DNA of 41,174 bases from Cristatella mucedo. Lineage: Eukaryota; Bryozoa; Phylactolaemata; Cristatellidae. Location: positions 1 through 41,174 of the forward strand of contig WPIO01000462.1 of assembly GCA_009760855.2 (NCBI GenBank). The letters are read 5' to 3'. A program made the position numbers and the translations under genes. Numbering within the stretch: the first letter of the stretch is position 1; each line of letters opens with the position of its first letter. The notes beneath the pieces are model-generated. The model was not told where the DNA came from. It did no database searches and saw only the letters and a program-made list of their open reading frames with translations. This document shows positions 9,668-19,476 of the stretch, piece after piece.

Positions 9668-9757
9668 GGTGTAGAGCGCCTAGAAATAGAGATCGAAAAA
9701 TTTCTCCAAGAGCACTCAATCAAATGTATCGCATGTATTATTATTATTATTATTATT
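9668..9757 (+). mobile_element. LINE or SINE 3' tail with ATT microsatellite
   Basis: GAGCGCCTAGAAATAGAGAT, a hairpin-like return (TTTCTCCAAGAGCAC), ATCAAATGTAT and an ATT run reproduce the shared 3' end. It stands without coding sequence next to an S1 SINE. Confidence 0.6.
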
Positions 9758-10099
9758 ACCATGGTTTACGACAGCGAACTGTATTCTCCCGCAGCAAGAA
9801 TGGCAGGTTGTCCTTTTCCGCCGTCCCTTAGGAGGAAGGCCGCCGCTGCTGGTTCCGTGCTTTTCGTGGTTCCAGGAATTCCAATTCTTACGCAACCTCG
9901 CCTACTTTCCTGCTGCCAACTATGGCAGGCTCTGTCCAGCCGTCCTGAGCTGCTGCTGCTGCTGCTTCCGTTGCCACTCGCCGCCTGCAACAGATGCTCT
10001 TATGACTCAGCTACGCTTCTCACTTTCTCTTCGGTGCGCGCGAGATGGAGTCTGCGGGCTTCCGGCTACGTAACGAATAACCGCGAAGGCTTACAGCTA

Positions 10100-10192
10100 A
10101 ACAGTCAGCTATACAAAACTCTCTTACGTAACACCCACATAGACTGTTGGGGCGGCTTTGTAGAGTTACGGACAAAGACGCGAAATGCGTGG
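10100..10192 (+). mobile_element. 3' end of second LINE family
   Basis: CTATACAAAACTCTCTTACGTAACACCCACATAGACTG and GAGTTACGGACAAAGACGCG match the reverse complement of 16505-16610. It meets the tail of the next LINE copy head-on at about 10195. Confidence 0.75.
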
Positions 10193-10194
10193 TG

Positions 10195-11110
10195 CAATAG
10201 TATTATATATATATTACTATTTATAAGTATTATTATTATTATTATAATTATTATTGTAATAGTATTACTAATAATAATTTTAATAAAGCGCCGTCAGAAA
10301 AATCCATCTCGTTTAGGCGCTTTACAATTGCTGCCAACTAAGGTTGATCGAGTGGTTAGTTTTAGCAGCTCAATAGACAACAAGAATAACTCGTTTAGGA
10401 GTGACTCGCACAGGGTCAGCATGCAATTGTCGCTAGTGGCAACGTGCAATAGTGTCAGCGCGCATTAACTCCCAACGGACAAATCACGGGTACCCATCAA
10501 ATGCTGTCGTAAATATATGCATTTTAGTTTCTGTTCAAATGTGTACAACTTGGGAGATGTCGTTACGCAGGTCGGGAGTGAGTTTCAGGCTGTGCAAGCA
10601 TACCAACTAAAGGCACGGTCTTCAAAGGATTTGAGGTTTGTACGAGGCATAGTTAAACAGTTAGATTTCGAAAAGCAAGTGGAACCATGCTTTGCTTGGT
10701 GGGGAAAAAGATCTGATCACAAACGTGGAGCCACAGAATGCAGGGACCTGAAAGTTATTGACAAAAACTTTAAATTCGATACGTTGCTTGACTGGGAGTC
10801 AGTGCAGGTCGGCGAGAAGTGTTGTGATGTGGCAACTGCGACGCTCACGACAGACAAGCCTATCTGCAGAGTTGTGCATCAGCAGTAAGTGCCCGAGTGT
10901 ACAGGCCAGTAGGCCAGCAAGAAGTGAGTTACAGAAGTCAAGACGGGATGTCACAAGTGCACTGACCAATTTATATGCGGAATCCCAGTCTAAATCAGCC
11001 CAAATTTCAGCAGTTATACGTAGCTGAAAGTAGGCAGATTTGACTAGCTGGTGTGGTCGTCCAATGAAAGGTCACTTTGAAACGTCACACCAAGATACAT
11101 ATCTGCCGGT
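10195..11110 (-). mobile_element. 5'-truncated LINE with RT C-terminal region
   Basis: An ATT/AAT microsatellite and terminal hairpin (10265-10330) are followed on the minus strand by the 3' UTR and the reverse transcriptase C-terminal block (LTFR..., SFGDRAF-like, FRTAFSGSL region) and the upstream DFCNSLL-like region up to about 11030. The frames are broken by many substitutions. It is an old, dead copy. Confidence 0.88.
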
Positions 11111-11139
11111 TTGTGAGCACGCGCTAGCACCCATTGCAT

Positions 11140-11225
11140 TCAATATAATAATAACAGTAATAATTATACACTCGATAGCGAACCCACAGAGAACTCAATC
11201 TCTTACTAGGTGCTTTACATTTGCT
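11140..11225 (-). mobile_element. LINE 3' tail only
   Basis: ATAATAATAACAGTAATAAT followed by AGAGAACTCAATCTCTTACTAGGTGCTTTACATTTGCT, the reverse complement of the LINE terminal hairpin. Confidence 0.7.
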
Positions 11226-11254
11226 AAATTCAGTAGCCGCGTTGGCTGCGAGTG

Positions 11255-11410
11255 AGCGATACAAAACTTTCATGCGTTATAAGATAATCATGATAAAAAA
11301 TAATATATAAAATATGATGATAATTTTAATAATTATAAATAATGAGTCCTAAATAGTCTCTGTGGCTTTGGGGATTTACAGACGAAGACACATTACGTAG
11401 TTTTAGATGC
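11255..11410 (+). mobile_element. 3' end of second LINE family, split by an AT-rich insertion
   Basis: GATACAAAACTTTCATGCGT and GGATTTACAGACGAAGACACATTACGTAG match the two halves of the family-2 tail (compare 16505-16610). An AT-rich block at about 11278-11345 separates them. The corresponding tail is also present beside FUT-A at 2250-2310. Confidence 0.65.
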
Positions 11411-11795
11411 ATCTCATTTCATAGGTAAGTACCCGTTGCATTCAGAAGTCGCTACAAAAAAATTCATAACGGTTTCATCATCATCAGATTCCAGTCTGAA
11501 GGAACTTCTGACCCTACGGGGGCAAAGCTCACAACGTCGTCGACAGGCGGAGGCTCTCAACTCTTGCGAGAGGAGCCACCATTTTGCAGAAATGCAGAAT
11601 GGCTGACCTAGCCGCGGAAGTGGGCGGAGTGGGCGAAGCAGCCAGTGCTTCATGTCTCTACCGTGATGTAATGTAATGTGATCTCATCCGCCCAAGTCGG
11701 GCGCTCGAGAGCCCTTACCTGTAGGTGCGATCAACGAAAATCGCGAAATTGCTTCAGCCCGCGGCGCCGACCATAGCACAGCTGCTTCCACCGTC

Positions 11796-13020
11796 TTAGC
11801 GGCTGCCGCCTGAGACGCCACCGCCGGCGCGGCAGTTACTCTCCACGTTCCACCAATCGGACACGCGAACGCGCTTCGACGGTCTCAGAGAGGCCAGCTC
11901 GCACAGTTTACACTTGTCGTCAACACTTCGCACACCGTACTGAGCGCGCCACGCATGGTAGCCATTGTACTCGTCCGGCGAGGCCGCCAGATGGCGCAGG
12001 TAGGCGGCCAGCTCCTTCGGCGAAGCGAAATCATCCGCATGAATGAAGGATCGTGGCGGCGCCAGCTTCTCGTACTGTGCCCGAGGCAGCCCTCTTACTA
12101 TGGGCACGTTGCCGTGCAGCAGCGCGTCGTAGAACTTCTCCGTGACGTATTCGTCGCAGTGGCTGTTCTCGAAGGCCAAGTAGAACTTGTAGCGGCGCCT
12201 GAACAGCGAGGCGCATCGTTTGTCTACCCTGAGACATCCGTCAGATGCGTTGCTGCAGCGGCCGTAGATATCTACGTCGATGTACTTTCTCAGCTCTACT
12301 GCGTACTGCATCCGCAGTTTGGCCTGTAGCGTGATGTCGCAGTTGCTCACGTACCACAGCACGGTTCTGTTCGAAGAATGGTAGAAGTCGAGGACTTGGG
12401 AAGTCACCTCGTGAGGCGGAAGACGATAGTAGGTGCCGTATTTTTTCAGCACGTCAGAATCCGACTTGTAGGAATACGTGTAATTGACGACATCGTCGAG
12501 CGGAAGGAGACACTCTCTGCGGCTCCGAGTAGGCGCCTCTATCAGGTAGAAGACGAAGGCGTTCGTAGGCGAGCGTGACGGCATGTCAAAACGCTCATCT
12601 CGGTGAGTGAGGCAGGACACGCCCGTTGAAGTCTTGCCGCAGCATTGGCTACCACCAGCAGGGCCAGCAAAGACTATCAGAGCGGCCTCGTTCACGTAGG
12701 ACCTGTTGGACGTCACGACGCAGTCGCTGTAGGCGCAGTTCCCGCTGAGGAACGGGTTCGCCATTTCCGTGGTCCCGAAATACCACAGCGGACTTCCTCC
12801 TTCATGAGGCAGTGTTAACAGCAGAATGACGAGTGGCCGCTTTCCCTGGGTCGATTTGGATTCGCTCAGGTGGTGCCGACTTCACGACGTCAAATCCAGG
12901 CGGCCGATTTGTGGCAGCAGCGAACCTTGCTGTCAAATGTAATTGACTGCTTCAGAGCTGCATTTCTCATCGACCAGAGCGTCCAGACGGAGATGATTAA
13001 TAGAGAAATATAAACTCGCC
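11796..13020 (-). pseudogene. Alpha-1,3-fucosyltransferase duplicate with broken N-terminus (FUT-B)
   Basis: The C-terminal 322 codons (11796-12764, from the Met of MANPFLSG) form an open frame about 94% identical to FUT-A. The last 129 residues, holding FYLAFENS, YVTEKFY, GNVPIVRG and SFIHADDF, are identical. Homology continues upstream: KRPLVILLLTLPHEGGSPLW is in frame, then a TGA stop lies at 12884-12882, and a one-base deletion near 12923 shifts the frame before a segment matching the FUT-A stem (SMRNAA) and membrane anchor (GRVYISLLIISVWTLW). The Met that starts the compact FUT-A form is GTG here. The copy cannot make an anchored enzyme, though a soluble N-truncated product from the MANPFL Met is conceivable. 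I read it as a pseudogene whose catalytic half was recently homogenised. Confidence 0.85.
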
Positions 13021-13115
13021 CGCGTAGCACCTTTTGTCCGCCACGCAGAGAGGATGATGCATTGGCGTAGTTCCTTTAACGTGAAGCGATTAGCCGCATT
13101 TTTAAGCTGTCACCA

Positions 13116-13135
13116 ATATGGCCGACGAGCAGCAG
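13116..13135 (+). repeat. Target-site duplication, left arm
   Basis: ATATGGCCGACGAGCAGCAG here and ATATGGCCGACGAGGAGCAG at 14290-14309 flank the LINE and differ at one base. FUT-A carries the single unoccupied equivalent at about 4091-4110. Confidence 0.85.
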
Positions 13136-14289
13136 CAGCATCGGCCAATAATAATAATAATAATATTGCACTTGATAAAGCGCCCTCAGAGAACTTAATC
13201 TCTTTCTAGGCGCTTTACATTTGCTGCAAAGTGATACGCAATAGAATAGTAAGTAAAATCATGCTTGAAAAACAAACAAAATGAATAACATGATTAGGGG
13301 TTACATGCACTGGGTCAGCATGCAAATGTGGTTAGTGGCAGCATGAACAGTGTCAGCACGCATAAGCACATCGAGGACGAATCACAAGGACCCACTAAAT
13401 GCTGTCCTAAATAGGTATGTTTTTAAGTTTCTTTTAAATGTGGTCAGGTCAGGGGATGTTCTGATGCAGGACGGGAGGGAGTTCCAGGCTGTGGGAGCAT
13501 ACGAGCTAAATGCACGGTCTCCAAAGGATTTAAGGTTTGTACGAGGTATTTCTAGACTGTTGGATTCCGAAAAGCGAGCGAGTGGTACGATGCTTTGCCT
13601 GATGGAGTAGTATATCTGAAAGATAAGCTGGAGCCATAGAATGAAGAGACCTAAAAGTGAGCGACAAAACCTTGAAGTCAATCCGTTGCTTGACTGGTAA
13701 CCAGTGCAGGTCGGCGAGAAGTGGAGTAATGTGGCAACTGCGACGCTCACGACAGACAAGCCTAGCTGCAGAGTTTTGCACCAGCTGCAATCGCCTGATC
13801 GCACATGCTGGTAGGCCAGTAAGCAGTGAGTTGCAGAAGTCGAGACGAGATGTCACGAATGCATGGACCAACTTGGACGTGGTATCCTTATCTAAACAAG
13901 CCCTAATTTTAGCAATGTTATGAAGCTGAAAATAGGCTGATTTGACTGTGGAGCTGATGTGGTCTTCTAACGAGAGGTCGCTTTGGAATATGACACCTAG
14001 ATTTCGAGCTGATGCAACTGGAGATATGCTGGCAGAGCCAATTTTGAAAGTCAGCCTTTCCAATTTCTGAATAACACTAGGTTTGCCCATAACTAGTAAG
14101 TTAGTTTTATCATCGTTTAGTTTTAGAAAATTTGCTGCCATCCATGATCGGATATCATCAATGCATGCAGCAAGTGAGTTGAGAGAATTTGAGGTGCTCG
14201 AAGGCTGGGAGGGATCAAAGCAAAGGTACAACTGAGTGTCATCCGCATAGAAGTGAAAGCCTAGATTGTGCTTGGCAATCACATCAGCG
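13136..14289 (-). mobile_element. 5'-truncated LINE inserted upstream of FUT-B
   Basis: On the minus strand the element runs from HADVIAKHNLGF and FHFYADDTQLY (the YADD catalytic motif) through the RT C-terminal domain to FRTAFSGSL, the 3' UTR, the terminal hairpin (13170-13220) and an AAT tail. A 250-codon frame at 13530-14282 covers most of the RT part. A frameshift after KHRTTR moves the ending into a second frame (13382-13804). Truncation inside RT and a 20-bp target-site duplication are typical of target-primed reverse transcription. It separates FUT-B from its upstream flank. Confidence 0.95.
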
Positions 14290-14309
14290 ATATGGCCGAC
14301 GAGGAGCAG
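14290..14309 (+). repeat. Target-site duplication, right arm
   Basis: Partner of 13116-13135 (19 of 20 bases identical). Confidence 0.85.
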
Positions 14310-14366
14310 CTACGTGGACGACGAGCATTGCACGCGAGATAATGGCCGACAAAAACGGAAAAAATC

Positions 14367-14428
14367 TTCGTCGGAAGGACGAGCGAGGAATGGTGTATTT
14401 ATTTCGTCGGAAGGACGAGCGAGGAATG
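14367..14428 (+). repeat. Direct repeat of 26 bp, 36-bp period
   Basis: TTCGTCGGAAGGACGAGCGA (first 20 of 26 bases) occurs at 14367 and at 14403. The FUT-A flank has only one comparable GGACGAGCGAGGAA at about 4176, so the repeat arose in unit 2. Confidence 0.8.
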
Positions 14429-14924
14429 ACGATATTCGGACAAGCCTACGCTGGCAGGACGAGAGGGGAAACGCAAGCTTAAGACGCCACGCACTCGTAG
14501 CGAGCTTGAGCCGCAGCATAACACGGCCGTTAGTGGCGGCAAACTGCACACGATACAAGTTGACCGCCGATACAAGTCTGCTCGCTCTTGGGCAGCAGCT
14601 TACGTCAGGTGACCAACTCGCGCGACCGACCGGCTTGTCTCATGCGACCGCTCCGCTACTCGCTGTCGATCTTACTCGCGCACCGATCAATCGCCAATCG
14701 ATCGCACGCAGTCGATCTGGCACAGCGGCAGCGGCTGATTCGCTGCTGCGGCCTCTTGACTGAGCGACCGCCTTTTGCACTGAACGCCGGTATAGCTAGT
14801 GTTGCTGCAACAGGTTTTCGCTAAAAAAAAAATCCACCCGCCTCAAAATCACGATCTAGCTCATGCTTCGCTTTAGCTATACTGTACCTTTATATTTGCA
14901 GTATATTTCTGCACGTATATATTT

Positions 14925-15140
14925 ATAATATACATATATCGATCTATCTATCTGTGTGTATGCTATAAACATATATATATATATATATATATGTGTGTAT
15001 AGTAATACATATGTATACTAAATATCGTATACATACATATATATGTATAATATATGTATATGTATGTGTATGTGTATATATTATATATATATATGTTTGT
15101 GTATACAAATAATATATATATATATACATATATATATTCA
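14925..15140. repeat. AT/ATAC-rich microsatellite
   Basis: Imperfect (TA)n, (ATAC)n and TATG-type repeats. The Tyr/Ile reading frame across it is an artefact. Confidence 0.9.
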
Positions 15141-15585
15141 CATTAAATGCTTACGCGTGCACGTTATCGTATTCATAGCATTTGCCTATACGCAAAAGAG
15201 GTTATATCTCTCCCCTATATAATTATGGGTGCTATAGCTATGTAGACGCTAATAAAAGAGAGAAGACTACGATTGGTAAATTCTGCTACTAAGCAGACGC
15301 CTTTCCGGGCGTCCCACAACGTCCGCTCTCTCTTCTCTCTCGAGGAGGAAGACAGGCCCGCCGCCGCCGCTCGAAGTGGCCCTTAATAACGAGCAATGAG
15401 CAATGCTAACCGTCGGACGCCGTCGCAGAAGCTATTGCCGTAATTTTACGAAATTTTACAAAATTACGCCGTGCGTAATTTTTCCGGTAGTGATACCCAT
15501 GTGTGAACAGATTCCACGCTACATGCGACATTTTTTTAGTAGCAGCTTGCTAGAAGCCGTGGTAAATTGCCTAGTGTTAACGTAC
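15141..15585. other. No recognised feature
   Basis: A small symmetric patch TTTTACGAAATTTTACAAAATTACG lies near 15450. No gene or repeat match was found. Confidence 0.4.
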
Positions 15586-15589
15586 TAAC

Positions 15590-15855
15590 AATATAATCGC
15601 AATACGTTTCTATAGAGTTCTCGGAGAATTTAACCTCTTTCTACTTACTTTACGCATGCTGTGAAGACAGCACAATCAAACGGTTAGTGGTAGTAAGAAC
15701 GAAAATGTCATCAAACTTTGCATGGTGACAGATGACATGCACAGTGTAAACCTGTAACGTAGGGTCAGCGGTAGCGTGCACAGTGTCAGCAGTACGGATA
15801 GGCTCTCAAAGGATGAATTGCAAGGACGTACTAAATGCTGCGATAAATGCTGGTT
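15590..15855 (-). mobile_element. LINE 3' UTR and decayed tail
   Basis: GAGTTCTCGGAGAATTTAACCTCTTTCTACTTACTTTACGC is a decayed terminal hairpin. It is followed by the minus-strand 3' UTR (AGGGTCAGC, GTGCACAGTGTCAGCA) and the end of the ORF (GGACGTACTAAATGCTG). Confidence 0.8.
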
Positions 15856-16384
15856 CGCTTCTAGCTCTCTTTTTTTGTGTAATATATACTTATATTTTTT
15901 TATATCTTTATTTATATTTACTTTTTTTGTATAATAGCTTCAAGCCCGAAAGGAGAGTCGCGACTTTGTTCTGTGGCTGGTTTCACATGGTTGACGCATG
16001 CGAATGAAATTCGCCGTCTCGAAAGAATCGAATGACTCGAAGTCTCACGAGCGCGCGGCACGACGCCGGAGCGGAGCAGCAGCCGCCGCGAAGTAAGCAG
16101 TAGCTAGGCTTGGTATGTAGGCTGGAGCGAGTGAATCCGCAAGTTCCGACAGAGGTCGAATGGCACTAGAGGACACCAAATGCGAGTTAGAAAACCTAAA
16201 ATTCGGTAGGTGGCTGATGGAAAGTATGCGTCGGTGAACGAATTGTAATACAGTTCGGCTTTGGCGAGACCTTGACGACAACATGGCATAGCTGCAAAGC
16301 TTTGTGACAAGCGCATGACCCGTGCCTTAGTGCACAGGTCAAAAGCACAGCACAGCGAGCAGCCCAATGCAGAATTCGCCCAGA
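15856..16384. other. T-rich patch and unassigned sequence
   Basis: A poly-T/ATTT tract at 15885-15935 is followed by sequence with two overlapping minus-strand frames (16045-16284, 16104-16424) that match nothing I recognise. They may be part of a further decayed retroelement. Confidence 0.4.
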
Positions 16385-16500
16385 ATGGATGACACAAATG
16401 CATGGACCAACTTGGTAGTGACATCGCTATATTAGCAAGAGCATTTTTTTCAAAAGCACTACGCGGCTGAAATTAGGCAGGCTTGACTGAGAGAGTTTGG
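16385..16500 (-). mobile_element. Short LINE RT fragment
   Basis: GATGACACAAATGCATGGACCAACTTGG and GGCTGAAATTAGGCAGGCTTGACTG match the segment of the other copies that encodes KLVHAFVTS and KSAYFQ. Confidence 0.65.
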
Positions 16501-16504
16501 TGTC

Positions 16505-17090
16505 CTGGGTAATGTAATGTATCTCCTTCTGTAACTCCACAAAGTCATAAAGACTATGTGGGTGTTACGCAGGAGAGTTTTGTATAGCGCACTCACAGCC
16601 TAAGCGGCTTTCGGTACGCATTCGGTAGCTATCAGACTTCGTCTCACACAACAAAGAGAAAGGGGGAAGCATAGCAGAGTTAGGAGAGCAGTTGAGGTAG
16701 CGAGTAGAATGGAAGTATCGGCTCAGGACCGCTGGAAAGGATGAGCCACAGTCGGCAGCAGACGAGCAGTTGTCGTTGCTTAAGAATTGTGGAAGCGAGT
16801 TCCACAGTCCAGGACCTGCAGAGCTAAGGCTTCTGTCACCAACGGTCTTTAAGCGGAGGAATGGAACAGCTAATTTATCGTCCACACAGGACCTGAGGGC
16901 GCGAATAGGCTGAAACTGATGCAGCAGCTCAGCTAGGTACTAAGGAGCCAAGCAGTGGCGGGCCTTGTGGGTCAGCGTATGAACTTGGCTCTGTATACGT
17001 CGCTAAACCGGCATCCATGCTAGCTCTTTTAGCAACGGAGACACGTGCTCAAACCGCTGGGACTTGAAGACCAGGGTGTCTACTGAAGAC
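16505..17090 (-). mobile_element. Second LINE family, 3' part with RT C-terminus
   Basis: The minus strand encodes LAVPFLRLKTVGDRSLSSAG followed by PGLWNSLP, the end of a CR1/L2-type reverse transcriptase clearly different from the main family. Its 3' end has CAAAACTCTCCTGCGTAACACCC and a GTAATGTAATG-type short repeat at 16507-16522. Solo 3' ends of this family occur at 2065, 2250, 10100 and 11255. RT upstream of 17090 is missing. Confidence 0.82.
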
Positions 17091-17343
17091 GTTGACTACG
17101 CACGCCTCGCATGCGAAAGAACGTTGACTAGAAACGTTGACGGACTTTACCGCACGGGGGGTTGACCCAAGGCGAAGCCAGGATCGGAGCGCTTGGGTGT
17201 CGCGGGGGTCTGAGGGCGGAGCTCCTCTGTAAAAGAGGGGTCACGTGGGCGCACCCTCCCCCTCCCCCAGCGACTGCGGCACTCGAAACTCGGCCGACAT
17301 GGCCGCCCGACCGGCTGTCAAACCTGTGTCTCACCTACCAGGT

Positions 17344-17426
17344 CACGGGGGTGGCAGCTGCCACCCACCTTGGAATTGGATTTAGATTTGGAATATGGAT
17401 TTGGAATCGCCTCTGCCACCCCCGTG
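17344..17426. repeat. 14-bp perfect inverted repeat around an ATTTGGAAT core
   Basis: CACGGGGGTGGCAG (17344-17357) and CTGCCACCCCCGTG (17413-17426) are exact reverse complements. The left arm is itself part of a palindrome, GGGTGGCAGCTGCCACCC (17349-17366). The enclosed segment repeats ATTTGGAAT-like units. The right arm lies at the start of repeat R1. Confidence 0.85.
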
Positions 17427-17940
17427 CTTTGCCTTTGGGCTTGACCATTTCACACAGTAGCCACCGCATACCCAGCGAACATGCCCGAACATGCCCGAAC
17501 ATGCCCGGGCCCGGCACTGCGAGCTCACCTTCCGAAGGAAATACGTTCGCTGCGTCAGCTGCCGCTACTACGTCACCGTCGCTGCCAGCAGGCCAGTGCG
17601 GAACGCTTCGTCGCTCCTCGCTGCGGCGGCTCGAAAAACGCACTTCCTGTGCCGCCGTCGCTCAGTCGCCGGCGCGAGGGGAGCGAGAGCGCAAGGCTCA
17701 GCCAGCCGACGGCGGCGGGTCAGGACCGCGTCGCATCGAGACACGGTCCGTTGTGAAAGCCGCTTGGCGCTCGGCGGTCATGCTTCGGCGGTCGGGCTAA
17801 CGATGCGTGGCCTCGAAGCGCTTGGTGGCGCCCGATAGGCTGGATTAATGGCCGTCTCAGGTACGCGGCCTGCACGTCTTTAACTACTGGTGCATGGAGA
17901 TCGGTGGCGGCGACTCGGATGGCCCTTCACGAACGCGTGC
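17384..17940 (+). repeat. GC-rich dispersed repeat R1, copy 2
   Basis: The best-preserved partner of 4685-5120, with about 90% identity by eye across the GTCACCGTCGCTGC...GGCGCTCGGCGGTCAT span. Its start, TTTGGAATCGCCTCTGCCACC, is shared with 22390. It carries three tandem p53-type half-sites at 17477-17506. Confidence 0.88.
17477..17506 (+). promoter_or_regulatory. Three tandem perfect p53-family half-sites
   Basis: GAACATGCCC is repeated three times with no spacer. Each fits the decamer RRRCWWGYYY at all ten positions, and p53-family tetramers bind two adjacent decamers. Binding is a prediction; a simple 10-bp tandem repeat is the alternative. Confidence 0.5.
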
Positions 17941-18144
17941 AGCTGCTTACGATGTTGGACAGACGTGTGGCGAAATGCCAAACGGGTGCCATCTTTTGCG
18001 GCATATCGGGTGACGGCCTAAGAAGAAGATCTGGCTAGAACTCGTTCGCTACGGCGACATTACAATCGTTAGATGCGCTGCTAAGTATTACAAGTATCCG
18101 TTATTTTGCATGCAAGCACTAGCAACCATTGCATTCAGGAACCA

Positions 18145-18158
18145 GGGGGGGGGGGGGG
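18145..18158 (+). repeat. G14 homopolymer
   Basis: Fourteen consecutive G. It marks the point where a LINE fragment starts abruptly. Confidence 0.95.
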
Positions 18159-18350
18159 CAGATCGGCGAGAAATAGTGCGACATGGCAACTGCGACGCTC
18201 ACGACAGACAAGCCTAGCTGCAGAGTTGTACACCAGCTGTAAGTGCCCGAGTGTACAGGCCGGTACGCCAGCAAGCAGCGAGTTACAGAAGTCAAGACAG
18301 ATGTCACAAATGCATGTACTAATATAGATATGGTGTCACTGTCTCGCGGC
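18155..18350 (-). mobile_element. LINE RT fragment
   Basis: GTGGCAACTGCGACGCTCACGACAG-type sequence through GATGTCACAAATGCATG matches the C-terminal RT region of the main LINE family, minus strand. Both ends are truncated. Confidence 0.82.
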
Positions 18351-18689
18351 GCTTGGATAAAAGCCGCCTGGCATATCAGGACTGAGCAGACTAAACAACA
18401 ACGCAACGTCCAGCTATGACAGTGCTGCCGCAAAGTCGATAGAAGTTATTCGCCGATCGGTAATTACGCACACGTCACTACGTAAACGTCATTCGTGTGC
18501 CTATCGGTGTTTCCTCGTCGCCTTCATTTCCCTAGTGCCGGATTGAATATCGAACCAATGAACCGGACGCACGCGTAAAAGCGAGCCAGGGCATGACGTA
18601 TTTTTTACGGCCACTTCGTGGCGCTCAATGAAGTCGAAGCGAAAGTGCAAATTGCAGAAGAACGCGACGACAAATTGGAGAATTCGGCC

Positions 18690-19065
18690 TTTTGTTTTGA
18701 TCCCGCCAGGCCTCCCAGCCTTCGTCGAATTCTCTCATATTCCTTGCAATGACATCCGCACATGGATGGAACCAAATTTTCTTAAACTAAATGATAATAA
18801 AACTAACTCACTAGTTAAGGGTAAACCTAGTTTTGTGATAGCATTTAGTGGGTCCCTGCGATTCGTCCTGTATGTGCTCATGCGTGTTCAGACTGTTGCA
18901 TGGTGCCACTAACCACACTTAATGTAGTTTATCAAGCTTGATATTTCTACTCACCATTCGACTGCGCTTCCCTTAGCAAGCAAATTTAGAGCGCCTTGAA
19001 AGACATCGAGTTCTCTGGGGGCGCTTTATCAAGTGTATTATTCTTCTTATTATTATTATTAAATG
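18690..19065 (+). mobile_element. LINE fragment with a large internal deletion
   Basis: A plus-strand segment reads DIRTWMEPNFLKLNDNKTN, continues to GKPSFV, then jumps directly to AFSGSLRFV at about 18836, skipping the C-terminal RT domain of roughly 200 codons. The 3' UTR, a hairpin variant (GAGCGCCTTG...GGGGCGCTTT, 18989-19030) and an ATTATT tail follow. Confidence 0.85.
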
Positions 19066-19476
19066 CCAACAAAGCTAGCACCACACATCGGGTGATGGTC
19101 TAAAAAGCGCTGCGACTCGTGTGCTACGACGACGCTTTAATTATCGTCACCTCGGAGCTCTTAAGCTTACGCTTAAGTCAATCAGACTCTCCTTTCCTTC
19201 CTCCGAATCCAACGAGCGCTGCGGCTGCTCCCTGGCTGCCTGCGGTGGCTCCCTCTGGCGACGAGCCCATGCCAGTGTCCAACGTTTCGCCCACCAAACA
19301 GGGAATAGGCTGAGCTGGCTACACCCGGGCAGGTTTGCACCCTCGGCGAGCGGCCCGCTGCTTCCGGAAGCTCGTTACACACTGAATACAAAAGAGCTCT
19401 GCAACAGCACTGAACCCACTCCCGAACCCAAACAAACCCATTCAAAACCAGAAAAAAGCGCCTCCACTTAATCGTT
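19066..19476. other. Downstream flank of DUF1647-A, no gene
   Basis: GGGTGATGGTCTAAAAAGCGCTG and the following bases resemble 18005-18055. The end (19440-19476) resembles the 3' flank of the other DUF1647 copies (CGCCTCCACTTAATCG). No AATAAA is visible within the first bases after the stop. Confidence 0.45.

Larger units (their letters stand above)
11340..14822. repeat. Segmental duplication unit 2 (carries FUT-B)
   Basis: It aligns with 2240-4455 on both sides of the coding region. It is longer because a LINE (13136-14289) was inserted after duplication. Upstream similarity resumes at 14310 and runs to CTGCTGCAACAG near 14810, which corresponds to 4430-4455. Confidence 0.85.

Noticed and set aside
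14944-15141. Tyr/Ile-rich minus-strand frame
   Set aside because: Translation of the TA/ATAC microsatellite.
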